64,000 nucleotides of DNA from Streptomyces physcomitrii (GTDB lineage Bacteria; Actinomycetota; Actinomycetes; Streptomycetales; Streptomycetaceae), in the NCBI RefSeq assembly GCF_012273655.1, contig NZ_JAAWWP010000011.1, positions 211,337-275,336 of the forward strand, read 5' to 3'. Under the pieces are notes generated by a model that had not been told where the DNA came from, ran no database searches, and worked only from the letters and a program-made list of their open reading frames with translations. The position numbers and the translations under genes were made by a program. Shown here piece by piece: positions 17,628 through 26,251 of the stretch (positions are counted from its first letter, which is position 1; the number at the start of each line of letters is the position of its first letter).

Positions 17628-17739
17628 GGACACCGACGCGGGGCGCACAGCGCCGCGTTGAGACCCCCGTCCCCTACCGGCACCCGCACAGAGTCGAGAC
17701 CCGCTGCTCCTACTGGCCCCCACAGACCGGGAGATCGAG

Positions 17740-18612
17740 ATGACCGTGCCCTCTTGGCGGAACCGCCGCTCACGGCGCCGTCCGCGGTGGCTGCTGCCCC
17801 TGTTCGCCGCGGCCCTCGCCGTGCTCTGCGCCACCGGCGCCACCGCCCCCGTACCGGATGCCTCCCCAGCGGCGGCGCCGACTGCCGCCGGGGGCAAGGG
17901 AGTCAGCGTGACGCCGGTCGAGGGGGCCGGTGCGGCGCTGGCCGATGTCGGGGCGTCCTGGTACTACGACTGGTCCCCGTCCACCGGTGAGATCGCGCGG
18001 CCCGAGGGCGCCGAGTTCGTGCCGATGATCTGGGGCGCGGGCGCGGTCAACGACGCCGATCTGGCCCGCGCGAAGGAGGAGGGGCAGCAGCTGCTCGGCT
18101 TCAACGAGCCGGACATGGCGGGCCAGGCGGACATGCCGGTGGAGCAGGCGCTCGATCTGTGGCCCCGGCTCCAGGACACCGGGCTGCGGCTCGGCGCGCC
18201 CGCTGTCGCCTTCGGCGGGGACACCCCCGGCGGCTGGCTCGACCGCTTCATGACCGGCGCCGCCGAACGCGGGCTGCGCGTCGACTTCATCCCGCTGCAC
18301 TGGTACGGCGGCGACTTCGGCCCGGCCGCCGTCGACCAGCTGCGCGGCTATCTGCAGGCGGTGTACGACCGCTACCACAAGCCCATCTGGCTCACCGAGT
18401 ACGCCCTGACCGACTTCTCCGGCTCCACCCCCCGCTACCCGAGCGAGCAGGAGCAGACCGACTTCGCGCGGGGCTCCGCCGAGATGCTGGGGCAACTGCC
18501 GTTCGTGGAGCGGTACGCCTGGTTCACGCTCTCCACCGGCACGGCACCGACCGGCCTCTACGACGGGACCACACCCAACGCCACGGGTCTCGCCTACCGC
18601 GAGGCGGGCTGA
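17740..18612 (+). CDS. Secreted GH128-type glycosidase (beta-1,3-glucanase-like)
   Basis: A 290-aa protein with an Arg-rich signal peptide (RRSRRRPRWLLPLFAAALAV then LCATGATA). The rest is a compact TIM barrel of the glycosyl-hydrolase catalytic-core family (GH128). The acid/base is likely Glu123 in LLGFNEPDMAGQ and the nucleophile Glu220 in IWLTEYALTDF. WYYDWSP near the N-terminus and FIPLHWYGGD also fit. GH128 enzymes cleave beta-1,3-glucans such as those of fungal walls. It lies 112 bp after GH92 on the same strand and is closed by a very strong hairpin. Substrate is inferred from family only. Confidence 0.85.
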   Translation: MTVPSWRNRRSRRRPRWLLPLFAAALAVLCATGATAPVPDASPAAAPTAAGGKGVSVTPVEGAGAALADVGASWYYDWSPSTGEIARPEGAEFVPMIWGAGAVNDADLARAKEEGQQLLGFNEPDMAGQADMPVEQALDLWPRLQDTGLRLGAPAVAFGGDTPGGWLDRFMTGAAERGLRVDFIPLHWYGGDFGPAAVDQLRGYLQAVYDRYHKPIWLTEYALTDFSGSTPRYPSEQEQTDFARGSAEMLGQLPFVERYAWFTLSTGTAPTGLYDGTTPNATGLAYREAG

Positions 18613-18750
18613 GCACACGCGGCAGGGCGCGGCCGATTCCCGTACGGTCGGCTCAAGTCCCGTAGCGGCACTTGGGAGTCCCGCACTGCCAGCTCCAAGT
18701 CCCGTACCGCCGTACCTGAGTTCAGTGTCGCCAGTCCCAAGTCGCTGACA
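18613..18750. repeat. Degenerate short repeats between GH128 and the terminator
   Basis: AAGTCCCGTA-like units recur about five times (CAAGTCCCGTAGCGGC, GGGAGTCCCGCACTGCC, CAAGTCCCGTACCGCC, CCAGTCCCAAGTC). No gene is seen here. Confidence 0.4.
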
Positions 18751-18801
18751 GGACAGGGGAGTCGGCCACCGGTCGTACTCCGGTGGCCGACTCCCCTGTC
18801 C
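18751..18801. terminator. Bidirectional terminator with a perfect 22-bp stem
   Basis: The arm running 18751-18772 (GGACAGGGGAGTCGG...) is perfectly complementary to 18780-18801, with the 7-base loop TCGTACT. It separates the convergent GH128 gene and the acyl-CoA dehydrogenase operon and suits both strands. Confidence 0.85.
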
Positions 18802-18816
18802 GGTCGGGGCCCGGTG

Positions 18817-21237
18817 CTACGGCCGCCGGGCCGCGAGCAGGCGGATGCCGAGGGCGGGGTCCTCCCAGGCGGTCCTGAGGTGGGTGAGGCCCGCCTCGGT
18901 CAGCGCCTCCTCCAGGGCGCCCTCGGCGGGGGCCGGGGCCCCGGTCAGGGCGAGTTCGAGGCGCAGGGCGGCCGCGCCCGCCGGGCGCTTCGGGGGCAGC
19001 GGGGCCACCAGGAGGAGCCAGCCGCCGGGGAGCAGGGCACCGGCGGCGGAACCGGCCGCGCGCCCGATCTCCTGCGCGGTGCGTCCGGCGGTCGGCAGCC
19101 AGGCGAGCGCGAGGCGGTCCTCGGCGGTGAAGGAGTCCGGGCCGCCGGTGCGGACCTCGACCAGGCTCTCCCCGGCCGGGGTGCGCGGGTCCCGCGCGGC
19201 CCGCGCCGTGTCGGCCGCGGCCTCCGGTTCCAGGGCGAGCACCGGTACGAAGGGGATGTGGCGGGCCAGTTCGGCGGCGGCTGCTCCGCCGTCGCCGGCC
19301 GCGCAGCCCACCTTGGCCCCGGGCCGGTCGAGGCGCTCGGGCAGCCCTTCCAGCCTGCCGAGCAGTTCGTTGACCAGGGCGTCCGCGAGCGGAGCCGACT
19401 CGGTGCCGCAGCCGGTGAACTCCGCCCGACCGGCGGCCTGTTCACCGGTGCGCAGCCGCCCGGCAGCGGTCACAGTGCGGCGCAGGCGGGCCGCGAAGGC
19501 GGTGGTGCGGGGGCCGCCGACGAGGACGCGTTCGAGGCCTTCCTCGGCGGCGAGGCGGCCCTCGGCGTCCCGGCGTACCAGGGAGGCGGACACCAGGGTG
19601 TCGAGAAGCCGCGCGGTGGTGTCCTCGTCCGGGCCCCCGACTCCGGCCGCCGCCTCCTTGGGAGTGCAGGGTTCGAGGAGGCGGGCGAGGAGCCCGGTCT
19701 GCTGGGCCAGGGCGCAGGCGAGGAAGGAGCGGGCACCGGCGGCGCGTTCGGCGAGGCGCCCGGTGAAGCCGCCGGGGACCTCGGGCAGCGCGCCGGGCGG
19801 CTGTCCCGAGCGGGCTGCGGCCAGGGCGGCGTGGGCCCTGTCGAGGAAGGCGGTCAGCTCGGCCCGCTGCCCGGCGGGGACGGGGTCGAGCTTGGCCGCG
19901 GTCGTCATCTCGGCCACCGCGTCGGCGAGTTGGCCGGGAGCGCCGTTCGCGGCGGCCTCGGCGGCGTGCAGCGCCCACCAGGAGTCGGCGAGCTTGGCGA
20001 CGGTGCGCTCGGCGGCCTCCTCGCGGACCCGGGTGCCCTCGATGCCGACGATGGTGCGCTGGCCGAGCTGCATGAGCAGGGTCTCCTGCGAGCCCTGTCC
20101 GGAGATGAGGCCGAGGATGTCGCGCATGAAGCGCTCCCAGGGGAACGCCGACATATAGGCCTCGCCGCCCATCAGGCCCATCACCAACTGGCCGATGCGC
20201 AGGGCGCATTCGGAGGCGTGGTGCTTGGCGACGGTGGCGAACTCGTCGAAGTGCGGGTCGCGGCCGGTGTCCCGGGTGCCGTCGAGCGCCCGGTAGACGC
20301 TGGCCCTGGCCTGCATGAGCAGGGCGCGCATCTCGCCGACGGTGCGCTCGACATTGGCGTAGTCGAGGACCCGGCGGCCCGCGCGGCGCCGGGTGGCGAG
20401 CGCCTCCACGCAGTTCTCGATGACGCCGTCCAGGGCGCCGAGTACCCCGCAGGCGCTCATGGTGCGGCGGATGCGGGCGTAGGTGTTCAGCTCGCTCAGC
20501 GCGTCGGCGCGCCAGACCAGGCGCCACTCGGGCAGCCGCACCCGGTCCAGGACGACCTGGCCGAGGCCCATGGTGTGCATGCCCATGGTGTCCATGTGGA
20601 TCGGCGTGACGCCCGGGTCGTCCTTCTCGACCAGGAAGGCCAGCATGTCGTTGGAGGCCTCGTCGCGCACGAAGAGCAGGAAGAGGTCGGCGAAGCGGGC
20701 GCCCGCGAGGAAGCGCTTGGCGCCGTTGAGGACCCACGCGCCGTCCTCCAGGCGGGCGGTGGACCGGTAGTCGTAGGGATCCAGGCTCTCGTAGGCGCCC
20801 TGGACGCCGAAGCGGCGGCCGGCGACCAGGTCGGGGACGTACCGCTCGATGAGTTCGGGCCGGCCGCTGGAGAGGATCAGCTCGCAGATCTCGACGCTGA
20901 TGTCGAGCAGGACGGCGAAGCCGGGATCCCGGGAGAGGCGGGCGATCTCCTCGACCACCACGCCCCAGGCCAGCTTGTCGCGCCCCTCGCCGCCGATCGA
21001 GGCGGGCAGCGAGAACCGCATCAGGCCGAGGTCGCCGGCCTTCTCGAAGACGCTGTTGTCCAGCGGCCGGGAGGCCTGGTTGCGAAAGTGCGCGCCCGGG
21101 TTGGCCCGGTCCAGGACGAAGGAGGCGAACCGGCGGCGGGCCTCGCGGCGGACCTGCTCGACCTCCGCGTCCAGGGTGCGGTGGCCGGGGGCGGCCGCCC
21201 GGTTCATGACATCGGCGGCGTGCGCCCGGGCCGTCAC
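18817..21237 (-). CDS. Acyl-CoA dehydrogenase-like protein fused to a methyltransferase-like domain
   Basis: An 806-aa fusion. Residues ~20-400 are an acyl-CoA dehydrogenase fold: LMRFSLPASIGGEG, VLNGAKRFLAGARFADLFLL, and the helical C-terminal domain. The segment that should carry the catalytic Glu (xxEGTSE) reads ISGQGSQETL at about residues 376-385, so the usual base is missing. After a Pro-rich linker, residues ~490-800 look like a small-molecule methyltransferase: a winged-helix part (TARLLDTLVSASLVRRDAEG), a glycine-rich RPGAKVGCAAGDGG loop near 637-650, and LLPGGWLLLVAPLPP. That loop is degenerate, so SAM binding is doubtful. It is the last gene of the minus-strand operon, overlapping the carrier protein gene by ATGA. 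A role on carrier-bound acyl chains is inferred. Confidence 0.75.
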   Translation of the reverse strand: MTARAHAADVMNRAAAPGHRTLDAEVEQVRREARRRFASFVLDRANPGAHFRNQASRPLDNSVFEKAGDLGLMRFSLPASIGGEGRDKLAWGVVVEEIARLSRDPGFAVLLDISVEICELILSSGRPELIERYVPDLVAGRRFGVQGAYESLDPYDYRSTARLEDGAWVLNGAKRFLAGARFADLFLLFVRDEASNDMLAFLVEKDDPGVTPIHMDTMGMHTMGLGQVVLDRVRLPEWRLVWRADALSELNTYARIRRTMSACGVLGALDGVIENCVEALATRRRAGRRVLDYANVERTVGEMRALLMQARASVYRALDGTRDTGRDPHFDEFATVAKHHASECALRIGQLVMGLMGGEAYMSAFPWERFMRDILGLISGQGSQETLLMQLGQRTIVGIEGTRVREEAAERTVAKLADSWWALHAAEAAANGAPGQLADAVAEMTTAAKLDPVPAGQRAELTAFLDRAHAALAAARSGQPPGALPEVPGGFTGRLAERAAGARSFLACALAQQTGLLARLLEPCTPKEAAAGVGGPDEDTTARLLDTLVSASLVRRDAEGRLAAEEGLERVLVGGPRTTAFAARLRRTVTAAGRLRTGEQAAGRAEFTGCGTESAPLADALVNELLGRLEGLPERLDRPGAKVGCAAGDGGAAAAELARHIPFVPVLALEPEAAADTARAARDPRTPAGESLVEVRTGGPDSFTAEDRLALAWLPTAGRTAQEIGRAAGSAAGALLPGGWLLLVAPLPPKRPAGAAALRLELALTGAPAPAEGALEEALTEAGLTHLRTAWEDPALGIRLLAARRP

Positions 21238-21509
21238 GCCCCGGCCTCCGTGCCCTGCTCCTCGGCCTCGCGCACCAGCTCGTCGAGGGTCTCGGTGCCG
21301 AGGAAGCGTTCCAGCGGGATGGTGGCGCCGGTGCGCTCCTCGACCTCGACGGAGAGCTGCGCGGCGGTGAGCGAGTCGATGCCGATCTCGCCGACCGGCC
21401 GGTCCCCGGGGATGTCCTCCGCGGCGAGGCCGAGCAGTTCGGCGATGAGGTCGGCGAGCCAGGCGGCGGTGGCGGCCTGTCCCGTGCTGTCGGGGGAGGT
21501 GGCGGTCAT
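21234..21509 (-). CDS. Acyl carrier protein
   Basis: A 91-aa carrier protein. The phosphopantetheine site is Ser46 in EIGIDSLTAAQLSVEVEER, a canonical D-S-L context, and the four-helix pattern is clear. It overlaps its neighbours on both sides by ATGA, so it is translated with the two dehydrogenase-like genes. It is the likely carrier loaded by the FAAL at the head of this operon and the substrate platform for the dehydrogenases. It would be activated by the phosphopantetheinyl transferase at 29.7 kb or a housekeeping one. Confidence 0.9.
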   Translation of the reverse strand: MTATSPDSTGQAATAAWLADLIAELLGLAAEDIPGDRPVGEIGIDSLTAAQLSVEVEERTGATIPLERFLGTETLDELVREAEEQGTEAGA

Positions 21510-23275
21510 GGGCGCTCCTTGGTTCGTACGGGCCCGGGCTCCCGGTGCTGCGGGGCGAGCCGCAGCGGGATCAGGGACAGGGCCCGGTCGTCGTCGTCGA
21601 GTTCGGCGAGGTGGCGTACCAGGCGGTCCTCGGCTTCGAGGTCGGCCCCGGCGGGCAGGCCGAGCCGTTCGAGGACCCGCCGCAGGGCCACCGAGAGCCA
21701 GGCGGGGTCGGCCGCGAGCGGGCCGAGTGCCCGGCGGCGCTGGAGCCAGGTGTGCAGGCAGCAGGCCCCGGCGTGCACCAGGCAGTGGCGGCGGGCCGCC
21801 TCGTAGGCCGGGGCGCCGCGGTCGGTGCCGAGCGCGGCGAACTCGGCGCGGACCTGGTCCCGTACGGTGCGCAGGGTGCGTGCGAGGGCGGCGAGCCCGG
21901 GCTCGTCGGCGAGAGCGTCCACGGCCTCGTCGAGGCAGCCGGTCACCTCGTCGGCGCCGCCGTGGGTGAGGGCGGGGCGCTGGGCGCGCGGGCCGGGCGA
22001 GGCCGCCTGTGCGCCGAAGCCGAAGAGCAGCGGCAGCGGCAGTTCGGCGCGGGCGGGGCTCCTCCTGCGGGCGGCGCTGGCGAGCTGGGCGCGCACGGTG
22101 TCGAGCTGGACCAGCTGGGTGCCCTCGAAGACCGGGGTGATCGCCAGGTCGCGCACGATCTTCTGGAAGGCTCCGGCCCCGGCGCCCTCGCGCAGATAGG
22201 CGCGGGCGCTGAGCACCTCACCGCAGGCGGCGACGGAGTCCACCGCGAACTGCGGGACCACGTACTTGGCCACCGCGGACCAGAGCGGCATCCGCTGCCG
22301 GGCCACGTCGAGTCCGCGGGCGGCGGCGAGGGCGGTGCACTCGGCGACGAGGAGGTCGGCGAAGGCCCGCGCGAGCAGCCCGCGCACCGGCGCGAGCTGG
22401 GTGGCGGGCGCCCCGTACAGGATCCGGCCGCGGGCGTGCCTGAGGGCGATCCGCAGGGCGGTGTCCGCGGAGCCGAGGGCGCTGCCGCCGACCAGGGTCC
22501 GGGTGTACTGGAGTATCCCGGAGACCATTTCGATGCCGCGGCCCCGGCGCCCGATCACCGCCTCCTCGCCGACCCGGCAGCCGCTCAGCGCGAAGCCGCT
22601 CAGGTCGTGGCCGCGCAGCCCGTGGGTGGGCACCTTCGCGAGGCGCCGTACGCCGGTGACGGCCGGGTCCTCGAAGTCGAGCAGGAACAGCCCGAAGGAG
22701 GGTTCGGAGGCGGCGAGCACGGTGGCGAAGGAGGACCGGCGGCCGTTGCCGACCAGCCACTTCTCGCCGTTCAGGAGGTAGCCGCCGTCGACCGGGACGG
22801 CCCGGGTGCCGGTGGCGAGCAGATCGCTGCCGGCCGCCTCCTCGCTGATGCCCGCGGTGCCCCAGGCCCGGCCGAGGGTCAGCTCGGCGACCCGGCGGCG
22901 CTGGGCCTCCTCGCCCCAGATCCACACCGGGAGGGTGGCGAGCAGCGTCGAGCCGAGGCCGACGGAGACCGCCGCGTCCCGGCGCGAGGCGGCGCGCACC
23001 AGGGCGAGCAGCGACTCGAAGGAGGTCAGGCTCCCGCCCTCCTCGGCGGGCACCAGGTGGGTGTGCAGCCCGGCCGACCAGGCCGCCTCGTAGGCCTCGG
23101 TGGGCTCGGCCTCCCGGTCGTCCGCGCGGACCCCGCGGGCCAGCGACATCCCGGTGTCCGGGTCGAAGGGGCAGCCGAGGTCCTGTTCCAGGCGGGCGGC
23201 CGGGGCGAAGGCGGGGAGCCCGTCCTCGGCGGTGGGCCCGGGTGCGGCCTGGGGTGGGGCGGTCGGCCCGGTCAT
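21506..23275 (-). CDS. Acyl-CoA (or acyl-ACP) dehydrogenase with long C-terminal helical extension
   Basis: A 589-aa flavoprotein-like dehydrogenase. Visible marks: SVGLGSTLLATLPVWIWG, the flavin-contact GTAGISEEAAGSDL segment, LNGEKWLVGNGRRSSFATVL, and the catalytic Glu in VFEGTQLVQLDTVR near residue 380. Unlike its partner downstream it keeps the catalytic base, so it is the one expected to introduce a double bond. About 180 further residues follow the dehydrogenase core. Starts at ATG 23275, overlapping the stop of the double-hotdog gene (ATGA). Use of ACP-bound substrates, as in lipopeptide fatty-acid tailoring, is inferred from the adjacent ACP and FAAL. Confidence 0.85.
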   Translation of the reverse strand: MTGPTAPPQAAPGPTAEDGLPAFAPAARLEQDLGCPFDPDTGMSLARGVRADDREAEPTEAYEAAWSAGLHTHLVPAEEGGSLTSFESLLALVRAASRRDAAVSVGLGSTLLATLPVWIWGEEAQRRRVAELTLGRAWGTAGISEEAAGSDLLATGTRAVPVDGGYLLNGEKWLVGNGRRSSFATVLAASEPSFGLFLLDFEDPAVTGVRRLAKVPTHGLRGHDLSGFALSGCRVGEEAVIGRRGRGIEMVSGILQYTRTLVGGSALGSADTALRIALRHARGRILYGAPATQLAPVRGLLARAFADLLVAECTALAAARGLDVARQRMPLWSAVAKYVVPQFAVDSVAACGEVLSARAYLREGAGAGAFQKIVRDLAITPVFEGTQLVQLDTVRAQLASAARRRSPARAELPLPLLFGFGAQAASPGPRAQRPALTHGGADEVTGCLDEAVDALADEPGLAALARTLRTVRDQVRAEFAALGTDRGAPAYEAARRHCLVHAGACCLHTWLQRRRALGPLAADPAWLSVALRRVLERLGLPAGADLEAEDRLVRHLAELDDDDRALSLIPLRLAPQHREPGPVRTKERP

Positions 23276-24102
23276 ATCCGCTCCACGACGATCGCGTACG
23301 GGCCGCCGCCGTCGTCCTCGGCGAGCCCCAGTTCATGGACGAAGGCGAGGCCGCCGCCGTGGCGGTAGGCCGTGGTGCGCACCTGGAGGAGGTCCCAGAG
23401 CTGGCCCGCGCGCAGCCAGGTCACGTCCAGGCGCCGCACCCCCTCGCTGAGCGAACGGCGCAGCTCGGGCGCCTTCCTGCCGTGCCGCATCACGAACTCC
23501 TCGCGGGCGCCGCCCGCGAAGCCGAGCGACTCGGCCCAGTACCACTGGTCGGCCACCTCGCAGTGGTGCCGGTGGACCCGGAAGGTGGTGGTGTCCGAGG
23601 CGATCTCCTCGCCCTCGCGGTCGAAGGAGCCGCGCAGCGCCCGCACCCGCGAGAGGTAGGGCGTGCGCTCGATCTCGTCCTCCCGGAAGGCGGCCACCAC
23701 CGCCTCGGGCAGGGTGGTCGGCGCCCCGGAGAGGGCGAGGTCGCCGCTGAGCGCGAGCGGCACCGAGGCGGCGCGGGCCCGGACCGCGACCCCGGCCGGG
23801 CCGGTGACGGTCAGCTCCGCCTCCAGCTGGGAGGCGCGCGGTCCGCGCACCCGCATCCGGACGTCGACCTCGGCCTCGTCGGCGTCCTCGAAGCGCAGCG
23901 GCTGCTCGTACTCCAGCTGCCAGGCCCACAGGACGAGGCCCACCCGGTGCTCGGTGACCAGCCTGCGGTGGCTGTGCAGATGGTCGCGCAGCCAGCGGGT
24001 GCCGGCCTGGAAGGCCAGCCGCCCCACCGCGGTGGGCTGCAGCTGGGTGGGGGTGAACAGGCCTGCGTCCAGGACGACTTCGTAGGTGGAGCTGCGGGGC
24101 AC
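23272..24102 (-). CDS. Double-hotdog (4HBT-like) protein, function unknown
   Basis: A 276-aa protein I could not name by family. Two halves each resemble a 4HBT hotdog unit. In the first, VGLVLWAWQLEYEQPLRFED looks like the central strand and the 'P-x-x-x-G/D-D' turn. In the second, FRVHRHHCEVADQWYWAESL and GVRRLDVTWLRAGQLWDLLQVR copy the 4HBT helix and strand pattern. Such tandem hotdogs act as thioesterases, dehydratases or hydratases on acyl thioesters. The normal catalytic Asp/Glu of the 4HBT helix is not clear. The GTG at 24102 follows the MoaD-like stop by 5 bases and GGGGGG precedes it. Tight packing points to a step on the same acyl chain. Confidence 0.6.
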   Translation of the reverse strand: MPRSSTYEVVLDAGLFTPTQLQPTAVGRLAFQAGTRWLRDHLHSHRRLVTEHRVGLVLWAWQLEYEQPLRFEDADEAEVDVRMRVRGPRASQLEAELTVTGPAGVAVRARAASVPLALSGDLALSGAPTTLPEAVVAAFREDEIERTPYLSRVRALRGSFDREGEEIASDTTTFRVHRHHCEVADQWYWAESLGFAGGAREEFVMRHGRKAPELRRSLSEGVRRLDVTWLRAGQLWDLLQVRTTAYRHGGGLAFVHELGLAEDDGGGPYAIVVERI

Positions 24103-24107
24103 GGGGA

Positions 24108-24374
24108 CTAACCCCCCGACACCGCGGTGATGATGTCCACCCGGTCGTCCTCGGTGGCCTCGCGGTCCAGCTCGGCGGGGGAGAGCTGCTCGCCGTTGAG
24201 GGCGATCAGATGGGTGGCGCGCACCGTGCCCTCCCGGTCGAGGAGGACCTCGCTGAGGTTCGGGTAGCGCTCGGTCAGTTCGTTCAGGCCGGCGCGCACG
24301 GTCTCGCCGCCGACCTCGATGTCGTTCTCGTAGTTGGTGAACCGGAGCAGGACGCCCCTGACCTTGACGATCAT
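24108..24374 (-). CDS. MoaD/ThiS family beta-grasp protein with C-terminal Gly-Gly
   Basis: An 88-aa ubiquitin-like small protein. It starts MIVKVRGVLLRFTNYENDIE, typical of MoaD beta-1/beta-2, has HLIALNGEQL in the middle, and ends ITAVSGG, the diglycine tail that sulfur carriers use to form a thiocarboxylate. No ThiF/MoeB-type activating enzyme or JAMM protease lies nearby, and the cofactor genes at 10-11 kb do not include moaD. Its place between the FAAL and the double-hotdog gene suggests a sulfur-delivery or protein-modifier role in this pathway, but it could also serve the general MoCo pathway. TAG stop; the next gene starts 5 bases later. Confidence 0.85.
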   Translation of the reverse strand: MIVKVRGVLLRFTNYENDIEVGGETVRAGLNELTERYPNLSEVLLDREGTVRATHLIALNGEQLSPAELDREATEDDRVDIITAVSGG

Positions 24375-24455
24375 CGCCAGGACCCTTCGTCGCTTCGTGG
24401 ATGCCAGGTCGTGCTGCCCCGCGCGGTGGTGTGCCCGTGCCGGGGCACGGTGCCG

Positions 24456-26216
24456 CTACCGCGCGGGGGCCTGCCAGCGGGCGAGCTCGTCGAGCTCGCC
24501 GCCGAGGTACTGCTTGCGGGTGAGCCAGCGCTGGACCTTGCCGCTGGACGTCTTGGGGATGGTGCGGGGCCGGATCAGGACCAGGGCGCCCGGCGGGATG
24601 CTCAGTTCCAGGGAGACCGCCCGGCGCAGCGCTTCGAGGACCTCGCGGTAGTGCTCCGCGGCGTCTTCGGGGTCCGACTCGGCGGCGGGGTCGGCCTCGT
24701 AGACGAGGACCAGGCGTTCGGTGGCGCCCGAGGCGTCCTCGACGGCGAAGGCGGCACCGCAGTTGCGGCGCACGCCCGGGACGGCGGCCTCGCAGACCCG
24801 CTCGATGTCGACCGGGTGGTGGTTGCGGCCGTTGACGACCACGAGGTCCTTCATCCGGCCCGCCACGAACAGCTCGCCCCCGCGCAGGAAGCCGAGGTCG
24901 CCGGAGCGCAGGAAGGGCCCCTCGCCGTCCGCGGTCTTCACCCCGAAGGCCGCCGCGCTCTCCTCGGGGCGGCGCCAGTAGCCCTCGGCCACGGACGGCG
25001 AGTCGATCCAGATCTCGCCGACGGTGTCCTCGGGCAGCTCCGCGCCGGTCTCCGGGTCGGCGATCCGGATCCGGGTACGGGGTCCCGGCGGGCCGCAGCT
25101 CACCAGGGAGCGCGCGGCTTCGCCCGGCTCGGCCGTCCGTACGGCGTTCTCCCGCTCCAGCGGTTCGCGGGCCACGTCCACCGCGTGCCAGCCGCCGAGC
25201 GGGGCGCCGCCGGTGACGAAGAGGGTGGCCTCGGCGAGGCCGTAGCAGGGGTAGAAGGAGGCGGCCCGGAAGCCGCAGGGGGCGAAGCGCTCGGCGAAGC
25301 GGGCCATGGTCTCGGCGCGGACCGGTTCGGCGCCGGTGAAGGCCACCTCGACCGCGGACAGGTCGAGCCCTTCGAGGTCGGCGTCCTTGGCGCGGCGTAC
25401 GCACAGGTCGAAGGCGAAGTTGGGGCCGCCGGTGACGGTCGCGCCGTAGCGGGAGACCATGCGCAGCCAGGACAGCGGGCGGCGCAGGAAGCTCACCGGC
25501 GACATCAGGGACACCTCGATGCCGACGGCCAGCGGGGTGAGGATGCCGCCGATGAGCCCCATGTCGTGGTACGGCGGCAGCCACAGGCCGCCCACGCTGC
25601 CGGGGTGCATGCCGAAGCCGCGGGTGATGTCCCGGCAGTTGTCGCGCAGTTGGGCGTGGCTGAGCATCACGCCGCGGGGCAGCGCGGTCGAGCCGGAGGT
25701 GTACTGCAGCAGCGCGAGCGCCTGCGGCCGCGGCACGAGGTCCTCGCCGCCGCCGACCGCGTCGTCGGTGGTGAGCAGCCGCGGGGCGCGGCCGTCGAGC
25801 GCGGTGGCGAGCCAGTCCGCCATCAGCGGCGCGATGTCCGTGGTGGTGAGGACGAGGTCGGTGCCGGCGTCCTCGATGATCGCGGCGAGCCGGGGCAGCG
25901 TACGGGCCAGCCGGGTCGGGTCCGGCGGGAAGGCCGGGACCGCGGGGACGCCCGCGTAGAAGCAGCCGAAGAGACCGGCCAGGTAATCCGGGCCGGGCGC
26001 GAAGAGCAGCAGCGCCGGGACCGGCCGGCCGCCGGTGGTCTCAAGGATCCGCGCGGCCACCGCCCGTGCCCGGCGGTCGAGTTCGGCGTAGCTGATCTCC
26101 TCGGCCGACTCGTCCTCGGCGACGAAGCGGTAGGCCAGGGCATCGGGCGTCTGCTCCGCCCGCTCCCGCAGCAACTGCGCGAAACTCTCCGCTCCGCGCT
26201 CCAGTGAAGCCTCCAA
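24456..26216 (-). CDS. Fatty-acyl-AMP ligase (FAAL), operon head
   Basis: A 586-aa adenylating enzyme that activates a fatty acid as acyl-AMP and passes it to an ACP. Core motifs: LLQYTSGSTALPRGVMLSH (P-loop with Arg for the usual Lys), WLPPYHDMGLIGGIL, PNFAFDLCVRR, FYPCYGLAEATLFVTGG, LRSGDLGFLRGGELFV and the C-terminal IPKTSSGKVQRWLTR with the catalytic Lys. FAAL rather than CoA ligase is indicated by YHDMGLIGG and PNFAFDL. The start is chosen as TTG 26216 because GGGGGAGG lies 9 bases before it; GTG 26237 is a less supported alternative. It heads the minus-strand operon, and a palindrome at 26252-26272 overlaps its likely promoter. Confidence 0.9.
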   Translation of the reverse strand: MEASLERGAESFAQLLRERAEQTPDALAYRFVAEDESAEEISYAELDRRARAVAARILETTGGRPVPALLLFAPGPDYLAGLFGCFYAGVPAVPAFPPDPTRLARTLPRLAAIIEDAGTDLVLTTTDIAPLMADWLATALDGRAPRLLTTDDAVGGGEDLVPRPQALALLQYTSGSTALPRGVMLSHAQLRDNCRDITRGFGMHPGSVGGLWLPPYHDMGLIGGILTPLAVGIEVSLMSPVSFLRRPLSWLRMVSRYGATVTGGPNFAFDLCVRRAKDADLEGLDLSAVEVAFTGAEPVRAETMARFAERFAPCGFRAASFYPCYGLAEATLFVTGGAPLGGWHAVDVAREPLERENAVRTAEPGEAARSLVSCGPPGPRTRIRIADPETGAELPEDTVGEIWIDSPSVAEGYWRRPEESAAAFGVKTADGEGPFLRSGDLGFLRGGELFVAGRMKDLVVVNGRNHHPVDIERVCEAAVPGVRRNCGAAFAVEDASGATERLVLVYEADPAAESDPEDAAEHYREVLEALRRAVSLELSIPPGALVLIRPRTIPKTSSGKVQRWLTRKQYLGGELDELARWQAPAR

Positions 26217-26251
26217 GGCCCCGTGCCTCCCCCGCACTTGACGCAAGGGCC

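Noticed and set aside
19442..20737. 431-codon minus-strand frame within the dehydrogenase fusion
   Set aside because: Arg/Pro-rich out-of-phase reading of the same strand as the real gene; no domain is recognisable.
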